This document shows, one piece after another, positions 1 through 11,330 of a stretch of 64,000 bases of DNA (positions are counted from its first letter, which is position 1; each line of letters opens with the position of its first letter). The translations under genes and the position numbers were made by a program. The notes under the pieces are model-generated. The model was not told where the DNA came from. It made no database searches and saw nothing but the letters and a program-made list of their open reading frames with translations. The stretch covers positions 61,850,218-61,914,217 of the forward strand of contig NC_073745.1 in the NCBI RefSeq assembly GCF_029784135.1, in the 5' to 3' direction. Origin of the DNA: Toxorhynchites rutilus septentrionalis. Taxonomy: Eukaryota > Arthropoda > Insecta > Diptera > Culicidae.

Positions 1-519
1 GCGCGCCAAGCGGTTGCCATAGAAATCATGTGGACAAAACAACATTATTGAATTGGACAACTCATGATCAGAATTGAGTTCATCAAAATGCGTTATTTTA
101 ATGGTTTAGCTATGTAAATCCGATACAAATGGTGAGCAAGCATGATGTTTACAATATTTATAAGTGTTGTAATCCAGAAAAGGTCTGAATACGTGCCAAA
201 TAATCATCTGGTGATCGATTAAAAGTTAGCTCGAATGAGGGGCGCATTGACACAAATAGAAGGTGTATTTTATAATCCCTTAAAACATGTGATTTCGTAA
301 AAATATACTATCAAACTACTATAAATCATGTAAAAGGCAATTTCATTCATATGTTTCGAAACATTCGAAGGCCTTATTTGAACAGGAGCGCTGAATTAGA
401 GCATTCAAAAAAGTGGGCAAACCATGATCATATTTTCGACTGGGCAAACCAAGATCATTTACCCTAGCTATTCAATATGGAATTATTAAACAAATTATTC
501 AAAATTTCCGGAAATCAGA
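1..519. other. AT-rich stretch, nothing recognised
   Basis: No reading frame of note and no recognisable repeat terminus. The last part (about 415-519) may already belong to the element whose right end lies at 589. Confidence 0.4.
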
Positions 520-589
520 AATGAAATACTCTGGATAATCGAGTCTAAAATTCCGGATAATCGAATCCCGGATAATCGAGTTCGACCTG
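520..589. mobile_element. Right end of a pogo/Tigger-like DNA transposon
   Basis: The segment ends in CGACCTG followed by TA (590-591). Read inward from that end it starts CAGGTCGAACTCGATTATCC, and the motif GGATAATCGA recurs three times just inside. A CAGG start, a TA flank and subterminal repeats fit pogo-like elements. A partner left end was not found and may lie outside the window. The MITE at 63382-63805 has the same architecture. Confidence 0.45.
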
Positions 590-604
590 TACTAGGATTT
601 TTTT

Positions 605-772
605 TATTAAAAGGTAAATTCAACTGGGTCGATTAGAAGATCAATCAATGAACAAATTGGACTCATGAACTTGCGCTTAGCAAGACAACGTGAATGTTTG
701 AAGGTATTACAAACAAAATAACAATAACAAAAAACCAATTTTGGGCGGGACGAAGTTTGCCAGATCAGCTAG
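605..772 (+). mobile_element. Helitron-like 3' end
   Basis: The segment ends CAGATCAGCTAG with a T following. This matches the CTRR-plus-T rule for Helitron 3' ends and resembles the ends at 12969 and 43379 (GAAGTTTGCCGGG..AGCTAG). About 160 bp upstream are also shared with 12576-12969. No 5' end was identified, so this is a tail fragment. Confidence 0.5.
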
Positions 773-3202
773 TGAATAATAAAACTGAATGAAGTTAAAG
801 AAAAAATATTTATTGGAGTTTTTCTTTTCAATCATATATTTTTCATTAAATAAATACCAATAACACCTAAAAATACACAATAGCAATATTACAGAGACAC
901 GCACAGTCTGTGAGTACATGAGTTACAATTTTGCGAGCAGGTATAGGTGGATATGTTGGGCAATTGCTAAACAAAAGCTCAAGGAACGTGGCGAATTAAC
1001 CATGAGTGCAACAGAAATGTAGTAATGGGAAAATAGAATGACCACAGATATGAGGTATTCAAAAACAAAACAATTTGCATTTCTGTAAAAATCCCGTGGG
1101 AATATTTTTATATATTTTTTTGAAAGTACAATAAGTAATCTTTATTCTACATCCTCGAAGTTTTTTATTTCATCAAAATCTCTCCAAATAAGAGCTGATT
1201 ATACGATTCCGAATTTTAATTAGGTAAAAAATGTCGTGGATAATTGTGTAGTAATTGAGAAAAATAAACGTTGTCGATATACGTCTCTCGACCATCGGAG
1301 ACAACTTTGAGTGTTGCCGACCGACCAGCAACTCATAGGAAAAATTACTTCCCGAGCTACCGGAAAATGAACATGCCACATGCTTCCCACATGCCGCATA
1401 AACGGAGTTATGGTACACATCCATTTCTGAAGCGTGTGAAAAACGCTTCGTTCGTATTTCCTGCCGTTTCTCAAGATTAAATACCAAGAAGAGGATCGAT
1501 CGATTGCCCCAAGGCAAAGTGTTGACATGTTCATTTTATTTCGATTCAACACCAAAAACAACCACAAGGCAAAGCAACGCTTTGCTCTCTTCGTATCATC
1601 TCGCTGGCTGATGAAATCTTAGGAAATTAAAAATAAAACAAAATAAAACCCTTCTAAAAGCACCTTCACTGCGAAAAATAGTTGAAAAAAAAACATTGTC
1701 CACAGCGCTTGCCGCGCGAATTTTTGTAACACATTTCGTCATTCTCGCCGCCGGATGAGAGCCAGCGTCAACCGATTGTGGGGGAGTTCGTACGGAGCGT
1801 GTTTGGACCCCAAACTCCCAGCGGTTCCAGTGCAGCGTCGAGTGAGTCGAGTTGGTGTAATAAGCCCCGCGTTTAAATTACGTCCGGATCGATTCGCCAG
1901 AGTGGAGCAGCTGCACAGCATAACCCGCGAGAGCAAAATGAAGAAGAAAAAAATTAGTAAGCCCCACAAGCAGCGACAAGTTGCAAAACAGCCAGCCGTA
2001 GTTGAATTCGAAATGTAACTTCACATCGCGCGGCGCGACACACTGCTGGGAAGGGTTATGAAGTAACCCAAAGTGGCCAACCGCTTGGGGGAGGGCTATG
2101 ATGTCAATCATTGCCTGCCCGCAGCGGAAGCGTCAAAATGTTGTTCGATTTGGACTCGAGTGCGGAAACGAGTCAACCGTGAATTTAGGTAAATTTTTGC
2201 GAACACTGAATTGCTGAATTGACAAACCCCAACCTGCGCTATGCTGTCGTGAACTGAATGCGTGAAATAATGAGCGAATATAGGAAATTCATCAACTTTC
2301 ACTTAGTCTTGCGCAGTGCGCACCGCATTCCAGTCTGAGAAGCGAAGCACGGTTGACGGGTTTTGGGTTGGCGTCGTTTTGAATACAATGCGGCGGTGCA
2401 CCCCACAATCCGATGGTTGGACCAAACCCCGGGGGGGGGAGGGTTTGGGAGAAGCGAGATTGAACGAAATAATTGCCGTTGCTGAATAGTTGTGAAAATG
2501 GTGAACGAAGCAGCAGAAGCAGCAGTAACAACAGAAGAAGAGGTATAATCTACGAGCGAGTTCTATTTCACCTGAACTCTTGGAATCTGGCTTTTCTGAG
2601 TCAATTCGGCTGACTCTTCTCACGGCTCCCATAGGTTGGAGGTAAACCCCCCCCCCCAAACGTTAAATTGCCCTTATTTACATTGAAAAACCAAATTGCA
2701 CCATCAAGTTGTTGAACTTTACGGCAGGTCAGGCGAGAGGAAAACAATAAATATGACGAAAAGTGGTGAACTGTGTAGTCGACGAGATCATCACTCACCT
2801 GTATAGCACCGGTGGAGCCATTGCATTGATTGTTCTCGGAATTTAAAATTGAACAGTATAATATGAAAAACGAATTGTTTATGCATATATCTTTCTGAAC
2901 CGGATTCGATTCTTTTTTCGACGGCTTCAAACCAGTTAAAGAATTTGTTTCCCGTTGCCTGAATCCTTTTTTTGTCAAATAGTTTATACTTATTTTTCTA
3001 TACCAGTTTCTCCAGTTAGGTTCCGGGATTTGAAGTTTTTTTTAATTTCAGCTATCAAAAATTAACACATTTATGCCAAATCCAATATATTTTCATACAT
3101 TTTCATACATACCTATTCATAGAAAAATGACAAATACACTAATTAAATCATAATGTACTGATACAATGCACGCAACACGAAATTTGTCTGCTTGTTTATA
3201 TT
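773..3202. other. Unassigned DNA with a GC-richer core
   Basis: No transposon end or protein family was recognised in these 2.4 kb. Around 1735-2600 the DNA is GC-richer than its surroundings, with poly-C/G runs near 2430 and 2650 and a glutamine-codon-like AGC/AGA stretch near 2510. Short open frames exist on both strands but none resembles a known protein. It could hold a 5' non-coding exon or promoter of a gene outside the window. Confidence 0.3.
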
Positions 3203-3204
3203 AA

Positions 3205-4496
3205 AGGGTGTGTCACATCAAATTGCATCACGGAAAAAACGCTGTAGAAATTCGCCCAGTAGACCGATCCTTTTGAAAATTTTAGACAGTAAAATAAAAA
3301 CTATTAAACAACTTTTGGCATTTTCTTTTTATTCATACTTCGAGCCCAAGCCCGTATGCTCGCACCTTCCTCTTTACCCCGTCCATAAGGTTCTGTACAA
3401 CGTCAGGTTGTAGTTTTTTTTGAACAGAAATCCATTTTCTCTTGAAGTCCGCCTCCGATTTGACAACTTTTGGGTTCTTCCGGAGGGCCTGCTTTATAAT
3501 CGCCCAATATTTCGCTATTGGGCGAAGCTCCGGCGCGTTGGGCGGGTTCATTTCCTTTGGCACGAAGGTGACCCCGTTGGCTTCGTACCACTCCAACACG
3601 TCCTTTGAATAGTGGCACGAAGCGAGATCCGGCCAGAAGATGGTCGGGCCCTCGTGCTGCTTCAATAGTGGTAGTAAACGCTTCTGTAGGCACTCCTTAA
3701 GGTAAACCTGCCCGTTTACCGTGCCGGTCATCACGAAGGGAGCGCTCCGCTTTCCGCAAGAGCAGATCGCTTGCCACACCATGTACTTTTTGGCAAACTT
3801 GGATAGTTTCTGCTTGCGAATCTCCTCCGGAACGCTGAATTTGTCCTCTGCGGAGAAGAACAACAGGCCAGGCAGCTGACGAAAGTCCGCTTTGACGTAG
3901 GTTTCGTCGTCCATTACCAGGCAATGCGGCTTCGTCAGCATTTCGGTGTACAGCTTCCGTGTTCTCGTCTTCCCCACCATGTTTTGCCTTTCGTCGCGGT
4001 TAGGAGCCTTCTGAACCTTGTATGTACGCAGGCCCTCCCGCTGCTTGGTCCGCTGGACGAATGAACTGGACAAATTCAGCTTATTGGCGACATCCCGGAC
4101 CGAACTTCTCGGATCTAAACTGCTTAACTATGCGCTTGTGATCTTTTTCACTGACGGAGCATCCATTTTTGCCGTTCTTCACCTTCCGGTCGATGGTTAG
4201 GTTCTCGAAGTATCGTTTTAGTACTCTGCTGACCGTGGATTGGACGATTCCCAGCATCTTACCGATGTCCCGATGTGACAACTCCGGATTCTCGAAATGA
4301 GTGCACAGGATTAATTCACGACGCTCTTTTTCGTTCGACGACATTTTTCCAAATTTACGAAAAATTGACAGTGAAGCATGGCCAACGTGATCTATACACT
4401 CTTATCTGATTATAAGCGAAAGCTGAAGATATAATTCCTGAAAATTAAATTTCTACAGCGTTTTTTCCGTGATGCAATTTGATGTGACACACCCTT
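3205..4496 (-). mobile_element. ITmD37E (Tc1-like DD37E) transposon, copy A, near full length
   Basis: The element is 1292 bp. Its inverted ends start AAGGGTGTGTCACATCAAAT and are flanked by TA on both sides (3203-3204 and 4497-4498). Three further copies in the window (B, C, D) share these ends. A mariner begins immediately after the right-hand TA. The transposase inside is dead (see its entry). Confidence 0.9.
3333..4344 (-). pseudogene. ITmD37E transposase, copy A (frameshifted, catalytic Glu lost)
   Basis: A DDE transposase of about 338 residues in the Tc1/mariner superfamily; it would cut and paste its own element. The start is the ATG at 4344 (MSSNEKERR), followed by an HTH region (HRDIGKMLGIVQSTVSRVL). 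Compared with copy B, 4 bp are missing near 4107, shifting the frame after residue ~75; the rest reads from about 4073 to 3333. The first two acidic residues are present (DDETYVKAD and WPDLASCHYS). In copies B, C and D the third catalytic position reads RPIEKYW; here it is RPIAKYW, a Glu-to-Ala change. In the intact copies 37 residues separate the second Asp from the Glu, which defines the DD37E group. With two independent lesions the copy cannot be active. Confidence 0.92.
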
Positions 4497-4571
4497 TAGG
4501 CTGTCCAAAAAGTCCTGCGGTATTTTTTTTGAATTTTCATTTGTTCATAAAATTAGTTAGAATCATCTGTT

Positions 4572-5766
4572 TTAAGTCAAATATACGCCGTTTTGTTCGA
4601 TGACTTGTTCCCAACGAGATGCCAACTTCATAATACCCCTGTTATAGAAGCTCGCTTCCTTATTGGCAAAAAACTCGGATAGCCAATTTTCACAGGCCTC
4701 TTTTGTGGCTAACTTCTGACTACCTAGCTCGTTCGCCATGGACAAAAACAGGTGGTAGTCACTTGGTGCAAGGTCCGAACTATACGGCGGATGCAAAAGA
4801 ACCTCCCATCCGAGCTCCCGGAGCTTCTGGCGCGTCACCAAAGAAGTGTGTGGCCTGGCGTTGTCCTGATGGAAGACAATGCGGCCTCTGTTTATCAAAG
4901 ATGGTCTCTTCTTCATGAGTGCTACCTTCAAGCGGTCCAGTTGTTGGCAGTACAGGTCCGAATTGAGCGTTTGGCCATAGGGAAGCAGCTCATAATAGAT
5001 TATTCCTTGACAATCCCACCAAACACACAGCAGAACCTTCCTGGCCGTTAATGAGGGCTTGGCCACCGTCTGAGCCGCTTCAGCGGGCTTCGACCACGAC
5101 CGTTTGCACTTCACGTTGTCGTAAGTGACCCACTTTTCATCGCCAGTCACCATCCGCTTCAGAAACGGGTCGATTTTGTTGCGATTCAGCAGCGATTCAC
5201 ATGCGTCGATACGGTCAAAGATGTTTTTTTGCGTCAACGTGTGTTTTTTTTTATCTGTATTATAGTGATTTTCAACTCATTTGGCTGGTTCGTCACTTTT
5301 ACTTCCATTTTTGGAAGAATGTCGGGAGTGAGGATTGAACTCGTGACCTTTAGCGTGAGAGGCATGGATGTTACCACTACGCTAGATCGCCTCCGTCGTC
5401 AACGTGTGTGGCACCCATACATACATCGAGCTTCTTTGTGAATCCAAGCTTCTTCAAATGGTTAATAACGGTTTGATGACTTATCCCCAGCTCTTGGCCG
5501 ATGCTACGGCTGCTACCATGCCGGTCTTTCTCGGCTAATTCAGCGATTTTGTCGCAATTTTCGACGACAGGCCTTCCGGAGCGTGGCGCATCTTCGACGA
5601 CCTCTACACCAGAACGAAAACGTTTAAACCATCGTTGTGCGGTGGAAATGGAAACTGTATCGGGTCCATAAACTGCACAAATTTTATCGGCAGCTTGAGA
5701 TGCATTTTTGCCTTTGTCATAGTAGTACTGTAAAATATGTCGGATTTTCTCTTTATTTTGCTCCAT
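4572..5766 (-). pseudogene. Mariner transposase, split by a SINE and a 4-bp insertion
   Basis: The likely start is the ATG at 5766 (MEQNKEKIRH). The N-terminal part carries the two HTH regions (AQRWFKRFRSG, then the GISHQTVINHLKKLGF stretch). The catalytic part runs from about 5237 to 4572 and shows GDEKWVTYDN, HQDNARPH and SSDLAPSDYHLF; 34 residues lie between the second and third Asp, giving the DD34D signature of mariner. A 4-bp insertion near 5420 (GTATGTATG, expected GTATG) shifts the frame, and the SINE interrupts the gene at 5244-5396. Both catalytic halves are otherwise well preserved, so these are late lesions. Confidence 0.88.
5244..5396 (-). mobile_element. tRNA-derived SINE inserted in the mariner
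   Basis: On the minus strand the insert starts ACGGAGGCGATCTAGCGTAG. It has a pol III A-box-like GCGTAGTGGTAACATCC and a B-box-like GGTCACGAGTTCAATCC, and ends in an A-run (T-run on the plus strand). It is flanked by a perfect 12-bp duplication CGTCAACGTGTG (5232-5243 and 5397-5408). At 153 bp it is short. It belongs with mosquito tRNA-related SINEs such as Feilai, but the subfamily cannot be named from memory. A second head of the same family is at 62550. Confidence 0.85.
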
Positions 5767-6025
5767 ATTTGCGACACTATAACTCACGAACGACTTAACC
5801 AAACAAAACACTGTCCAGGACTATATTATAGCGCGCAATACCTTTCCAACAAGCTATAGTATGACTCGATACAATGAATACAACTAGAACTACGCGCTTA
5901 CAACGACACCTCGCGGAAATACCGCAGGACTTTTTTGACAGTCTAATATATAGCGTCCTTTTTTGAATTGGCGATACGGCAATTTTGTTTTTTCATTTAC
6001 AACAATACTAGATTCCATTATTAAA

Positions 6026-6287
6026 TGAGGGGCTCAGAAGGAAAGGAGTGTAAGTGATGTGATCGAATTCTATTCATCTACTTTTTCTTTAGATAATAAC
6101 TCATCTGCAAAAACTTTCCAATTTGAGTTTGCTATAGAAACTGATAGATGAGGTTCTGACCTATCTTCCATATTGTCAAATACAGCAGGGAATGTGTTTG
6201 CAGCTAAGTTATGACCCAAAGAGAGAGAAAGTTGATGTAGAGAAATCGATGATGTCACTTACATCCCTTTCATTTTGAACCCCTCAA
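6026..6287. mobile_element. Small MITE with ~45-bp terminal inverted repeats
   Basis: The left end TGAGGGGCTC...GTGTAAGTGATG is repeated in inverted orientation at the right end, where the reverse complement reads TGAGGGGTTC...ATGTAAGTGAC. The total is about 262 bp. The target duplication is not clear. Internal short frames are not protein-like. Confidence 0.55.
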
Positions 6288-6628
6288 ATGATGTCATCTT
6301 CAGAGGATTCATCACACCAATTGCGTTTCGGATACAGGAAAAGGTAACACGGCCCATATCGCCCATATCGCCAGTAATTATGGGTCGGATGAATGTGGGA
6401 TCAGAATTTGATCGTTCAAGCATGCCTTCAGCCATCTGATTTAATGGGCTAGCTCACTCAAAGCACCATTTCTTTTATTTTGTTGATTTTTCATTAGTTG
6501 AAGATGTGGATGGTCGTTCTTGACGTGATGAATCGTTCATTTCTTCCCCGCCATCTTTGAATGCCTTATACACTGCGTTTCATAACTATAGAACCACTAC
6601 ATTTTTCTGAGTTTCCAGATATGTGTAA

Positions 6629-8357
6629 GGGACTGTCCACATACCACGTGGACAACTTTAGGGGGATAGGGGTCACGAAATGTCCATGATTGTCTACGGT
6701 GAGGGCGGAGGGGACATAGATAATTTCCACGTGGACACATTTTTTAATACATTACGTCCAATCTGTATACATGTATGTGGCGACTGGCCCGTGTCAAAAA
6801 AAAAACTTTTAAGTAGGTAGAATGAAATTTTCAGAACCGACTAGCACTCGTTGCTAATCGATTCGACCGATTCAGCAGTTGCTGGCACTGTGTAAAGAGA
6901 CTCTGAAAAAACCACTTCGCTTCTATCTTTTCAGAACTTCCAAGGTTTTGCAAAATTGGAACACGAACAACAAATTCTTTCAAAGGTACACGGTTAGTAT
7001 CTTTGAAGAAGGGTTACTAGCAGCGAAGCTCTTTATTGCGCTCTATTGAAATGTGGTAATTTGTGAAATACTCTTTTATGGGTTGGACCGGAAAGTTCGT
7101 TCCGCCATTAATGTCAATCAAATCGAGGAATCCATTAAGAATAATATTCGGTACACGACAGATCAATTAACAGATTCACTACAAATATCCAAAAACCACC
7201 GTCCCCGGAGCATCTGGAGCATCCACATTATTTGACCGAAATAAATTCAATTAATCGCATCTTTATCTGCGACTCGTTCTATAAATGTTATCAAACGCCG
7301 TTTTTGTAAAAAACCGTGATGGGTGATGAAAAGTCTTATAAGTTACAACAATTTTGAATGGAAAATTCTTGGGATAATCGACATAAACCGTTATCTATTC
7401 CCAAAGTCAGCCTCCACCCGCAAAAGGTCATCTTCTATGTCAGGAACAGCACATCCCTGTCAAACTCTAAAATTGCTTGCCAGATTGTCGAGGAGACATG
7501 TGGTCTGACGTTCCTGTTATGAGCTTCTTACAAACAATCAGTCGATAAATTCCAATAAATACAGCTCGATCACCATGTGGTCGAAACTATCAAATACAGC
7601 ATTTGTGGACATTCGACAAGCATAAGCTTTATGAAAGTGTGATCAGGAGTTGAGTTAATTTGCGACTTTTCTGATCTTGGGATGCTGGTAAAACGAGAGC
7701 TTCGAACAAACGAGAGTAGAGCAATTAACTGCAGACCATTTCGTAAATTAATAACGAAATGTCTGAACAATTTCGAGATGCTGAATGTATACGCATTATC
7801 AGGAACAGTTATAGCATTTTTTTTTTCATGCAGCTAACTGTAGACAACATAAATGGAAATCGGAAGAAACTGAAGTGTGATACAAATAACTTACCGGGTA
7901 ATATTGAAGAAAGAAACGAATAGTGAATAGATCGATATTATGGAATTGTTCACAAATTGCATAATGCCAGAAAATATGGATTTTGGAACTCCCTCCTCCT
8001 TAACATATCGCAAGCTATACCCCTGAAACATAACAAGTAAAACCAACTCCACGATGATGTTGTTCGAATCTAGAATCTCATCTTGTTCGAAGATACTCAA
8101 AATCAACATACAACAAATATCGTAACGTAATCCTACGTCAACTATGTGGTCATAATTTGGATACAACCCTACAACTTTCTTGATTTCCAAAAAAAAATAA
8201 GAAAAAAATCGACTTTTTCTTCAAAAAAAAAAAAAGATAAGAATGTCCACGTGGACAAAGAGGGGAGGGGTATAAGAAATGTCCACGCTTGTCCACGGAG
8301 GGGGAGGGGGTGTCTAGAATCGTACTTTTTCTGTCCACGTGATATGTGGACACCCCC
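6629..8357. mobile_element. PIF/Harbinger-like element, 1.73 kb, ~115-bp TIRs
   Basis: The left end GGGACTGTCCACATACCACG and the inverted right end GGGGGTGTCCACATATCACG are flanked by TAA on both sides (6626-6628, 8358-8360). The similarity extends about 115 bp into each end, through GTGGAC and CCACGTGG palindromes. A 3-bp TAA duplication fits PIF/Harbinger-type MITEs with 3-bp targets. No Harbinger transposase was seen. The interior holds mariner-like transposase remnants. Confidence 0.6.
7053..7790 (+). pseudogene. Degenerate mariner-like transposase remnants
   Basis: Broken frames resemble mariner pieces in order: an N-terminal ESIKNNIRYTTDQLTD-like segment near 7130, a GDEKSY-like start near 7322, a SLHPQKVIFY-like segment near 7410 and a C-terminal-like tail to about 7790. 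Stops and shifts are frequent. The assignment rests on weak pattern matches only. These remnants lie wholly inside the Harbinger-like element. Confidence 0.3.
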
Positions 8358-8360
8358 TAA

Positions 8361-8915
8361 AAAGTCGGATGAATTGGAGTATATAGTGTAGGATATAATA
8401 ATTATCGTCATTTATAAGACTGGCCATTTGACCTTTATTGTTGTGTCCAGGCGCGAAACATTCAAAAAACTAAAATTCCAGTGTTTCATAACTATAGAAT
8501 AAGATGAAAAAAACCTCACTCCTTAACAAAATAAGGGGCAAATTCACATGAATTACAATAAGTTTCTAGTTCGTAGGTTATCTTAAGCTCACAATCTGTT
8601 CAAATAATCCTTTCGGGGTGGTTTCGACTAAGCTACGCCATGTTGCAGTGTGTATCTCATACTACGTAGAGGAAACTACTCGTTTAAGCTGTTCAAATCA
8701 CCCATACTGTTTGTAAGCTGCATCTACTTTTCGTACGATCACTCCTCATGAGTTCTTGATAGGATTTTGATCTGGTAAACAAGCTGACCAGTCCAGAATC
8801 TAAAGCTCCTATTCATTACACCATGCCATGACTTTCCGGATTTTATGAATTGATATGTAATTACCCAATTATAACGGTGTTTTTGGCGCAGAAACAAAAG
8901 TAAATGATTCTGAAG
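8361..8915. other. Unassigned AT-rich DNA
   Basis: No gene, terminus or repeat shared elsewhere in the window was recognised. Confidence 0.35.
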
Positions 8916-9654
8916 TACCGTCGATGGGGGCTAAAATGGGTCAAAAAAGGTAGTTTTAGAACTTTTTGTTGAAAAACTATCGTAAATTAGAGTAAACTAC
9001 AATTCTGCTTACGTAGAAATATTCTTTAATGATGAACACTCGTAAGTGTTCAAGGAATTGTTGAATAATATTAATTTTTCACTGAACTACGATTAAATGA
9101 AAGTTGACCCAATCTCACCCCTTAGAGGGGGCAACAATGGGTCAAAGTAGTGAATATTACTTTCTATTAAGAATTGTGTTCAGAAATCAATTTCTCAATA
9201 ATTTCGAGATAATTTAACACCATGTAAGTGTCTTGAATAATTATTTGAGTTACGAAAATAGTGTGAATCCACCTAGAAGTGCGATGGAAATGTTTATATA
9301 CAGTCATTCCTCCTGAAACCTATATAGTGGTTCTCAGATTTTCGTGAAAAGTGGTAGTTTTGTTCTTTTGACGTGGGACTACGTCTAACCGGAATATATG
9401 GAGGGTAAAATGAAAACCTAAACACAGAACATGCAGGAAAAAATGAAAGATTTCGAATACTTATAGCTCGAACATTTCGTACTGGATAGGAGAGATGTTT
9501 GCATCACTTTGATAGGGAATATTTCTACGCATCTATCGCAACTAACAAAATGTTGTTTTTCATTAGATAAACAATTGAATAACTGTAAAATGTCAAGCGT
9601 TATCTAAACGCCCTAACTGCATCGTTTTGATTGGCCCGATTTACGGTTTCCCTA

Positions 9655-10240
9655 ACACAGCCATCAAAACCAAGCAGCCTTGGGGAAATCGGCATTGCAA
9701 ATACATGAAAGTAGGGGGACTTTTGTTCTCAGCGAAAAATGTTCCCTAACACAGACTTTAAAATCAAGCAGCGAAATCGGCATTGCAAACACACGAAAGA
9801 GCCTAGAGGCGAGTGAACTGAAAAGTTTAAACCCTCTTAAAGCCAAAAAGAAGAAGAAGAACACACGAAAGTAGGGGGAGCTTTTGTTCCCACCGAAATG
9901 TGTTCCCTAATAGAGATTTCTAAACCAAGGCGCCTGGAGAAATCGGTATTTCAAATTCATGCAAGTCGGGGGTATTTTTGTTCCGACTGGAATGTGTTTC
10001 CCTAACACAGACTTCAAATCCATGGAGCGTGGGGAAATCGGCATTGCGAATTCATACAAATCGGGGGTATTTTTGTTCCGATTGAAATGTGTTTCCCTAA
10101 CACAGACTTCAAAACCGAGGTTTCTGGGGAAATCGGCTCTGCAAATAAATGCAAACTGCGAGTACTTTTGTCCTCGCTTGACTTTGTGCAGAAAGGAATA
10201 TGTCTGTCTTAACATGATCTTCTAAATTTAGGAACCTGGG
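9655..10240. repeat. Tandem array, 95-bp unit, about five copies
   Basis: The anchor GAAATCGG starts at 9685, 9773, 9939, 10034 and 10129. The last three copies give a 95-bp period; the second copy is interrupted near 9800-9870 by unrelated A-rich sequence. Each unit carries TTCCCTAACACAGACTT. Two more monomers occur inverted at about 40060-40215, next to a LINE. Confidence 0.75.
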
Positions 10241-10689
10241 AAAATCGTGCAGACACTAGAAGCGAATGAACTTCCCAGTTTCAAGCAAATTCGAGATTCG
10301 AGAAGTATGTACACTTTTAGGATGTAAAAAAGAAAAGAGGGAAATGTAAAATAAAATAATCGTTTGATAATTTTTTTTTGTCTTTATTGGAAAGATTTTC
10401 AGCCTTAGGCTGGTTCATCAAACGTTTGATAATTCTTCCGTACATATATTTTGTTCTAGTCATCATACCAAACGTAAAAGGTCCGTCATTAAATTTACTT
10501 GTAACGAAGAACAATCAATCACAATGAATGAATTGACTTTACACGGCATTTGTTCATTTTTTTCACTCACAGAGCAAATATATTGAACTCAATTGAATTT
10601 GGAAACTGTTTCATTCAATCAAGAATTTAATCAATTCAAACGAATGATTGCTAAGCTAAGGTAGTTCCACGTCAACCTTGCGGTTATAT

Positions 10690-11330
10690 CATAGATATAA
10701 CCCACTCATTTTTTTTCGCAAAACATTAGACCCGTGTTTTTATCATTAGGGTGATCATTTCTATTTAGTTGCCTAAAAATCATTTTTTGCTGTTTTTTCC
10801 ACACATTCTTTTTTTTTCAAATTCATAACTATTGAACTACTGTAACGATTCGGATGATCTACATATCAATTCAAATAGGTGACCATTTCCATTTTAGGGT
10901 GGTCCGAAAAATAATTTTTTCTCATTTTTTCCAAAAATTCCCTTTTTTTTAAAAAAACTCATAACTTTTGAACTATTGCACCGATTCAGATGAACGACAT
11001 ATCAAATTAAAGCCAATTGGCTAGTCTGTTTTCTCTTTATACTTGCAGAAATTTTGGATTTTGGTCTTGTAATTATTGATTGTATTTTTTTTATAGTTTG
11101 CATTGTCTCGGGACCAAGGTCAAAATTAACCGATGGCCCGAAAAATCATTTTTTCCCTTTTTTTTCATAAAATTATTTTTTTTTTAAAATACATAACTTT
11201 TAATCGATCATCTGAATCGGTCCAGTAGTTGAAAAGTTATGAATTATTTAAAAAGGTCATTTTTGGAAAAAAAAAAAGGGGGAAAAGTTGATTTTTCGGA
11301 CCACCATAAAATGGAAATGGCCGCCCTGTT
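10690..11330. repeat. Foldback-type repeat, unit FB
   Basis: The segment contains repeated ACTACTG..CCGATTCAGATGA, GACATATCAAAT and GTCTCGGGACCAAGG blocks. The first part runs forward and the part from about 11170 runs inverted. The same blocks recur at 22235-22530, 31615-31690 and 44210-45420. It is non-coding. Confidence 0.6.

Larger units (their letters stand above)
4499..5943 (-). mobile_element. Mariner (DD34D) transposon interrupted by a SINE
   Basis: Inverted ends read G(A/G)CTGTC(A/C)AAAAAGTCC at 4499 and 5943. TA flanks both ends (4497-4498, 5944-5945), and the left TA is also the right flank of ITmD37E copy A. Without the SINE and its duplicated target the element is about 1.28 kb, the usual mariner size. 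Confidence 0.88.

Noticed and set aside
2292..2978. Several 80-125-codon minus-strand frames
   Set aside because: Low-complexity Leu/Cys runs produced by AGC/AGA repeats; no family resemblance.
8146..8411. Overlapping short frames on both strands
   Set aside because: They arise from the palindromic TIR of the Harbinger-like element.
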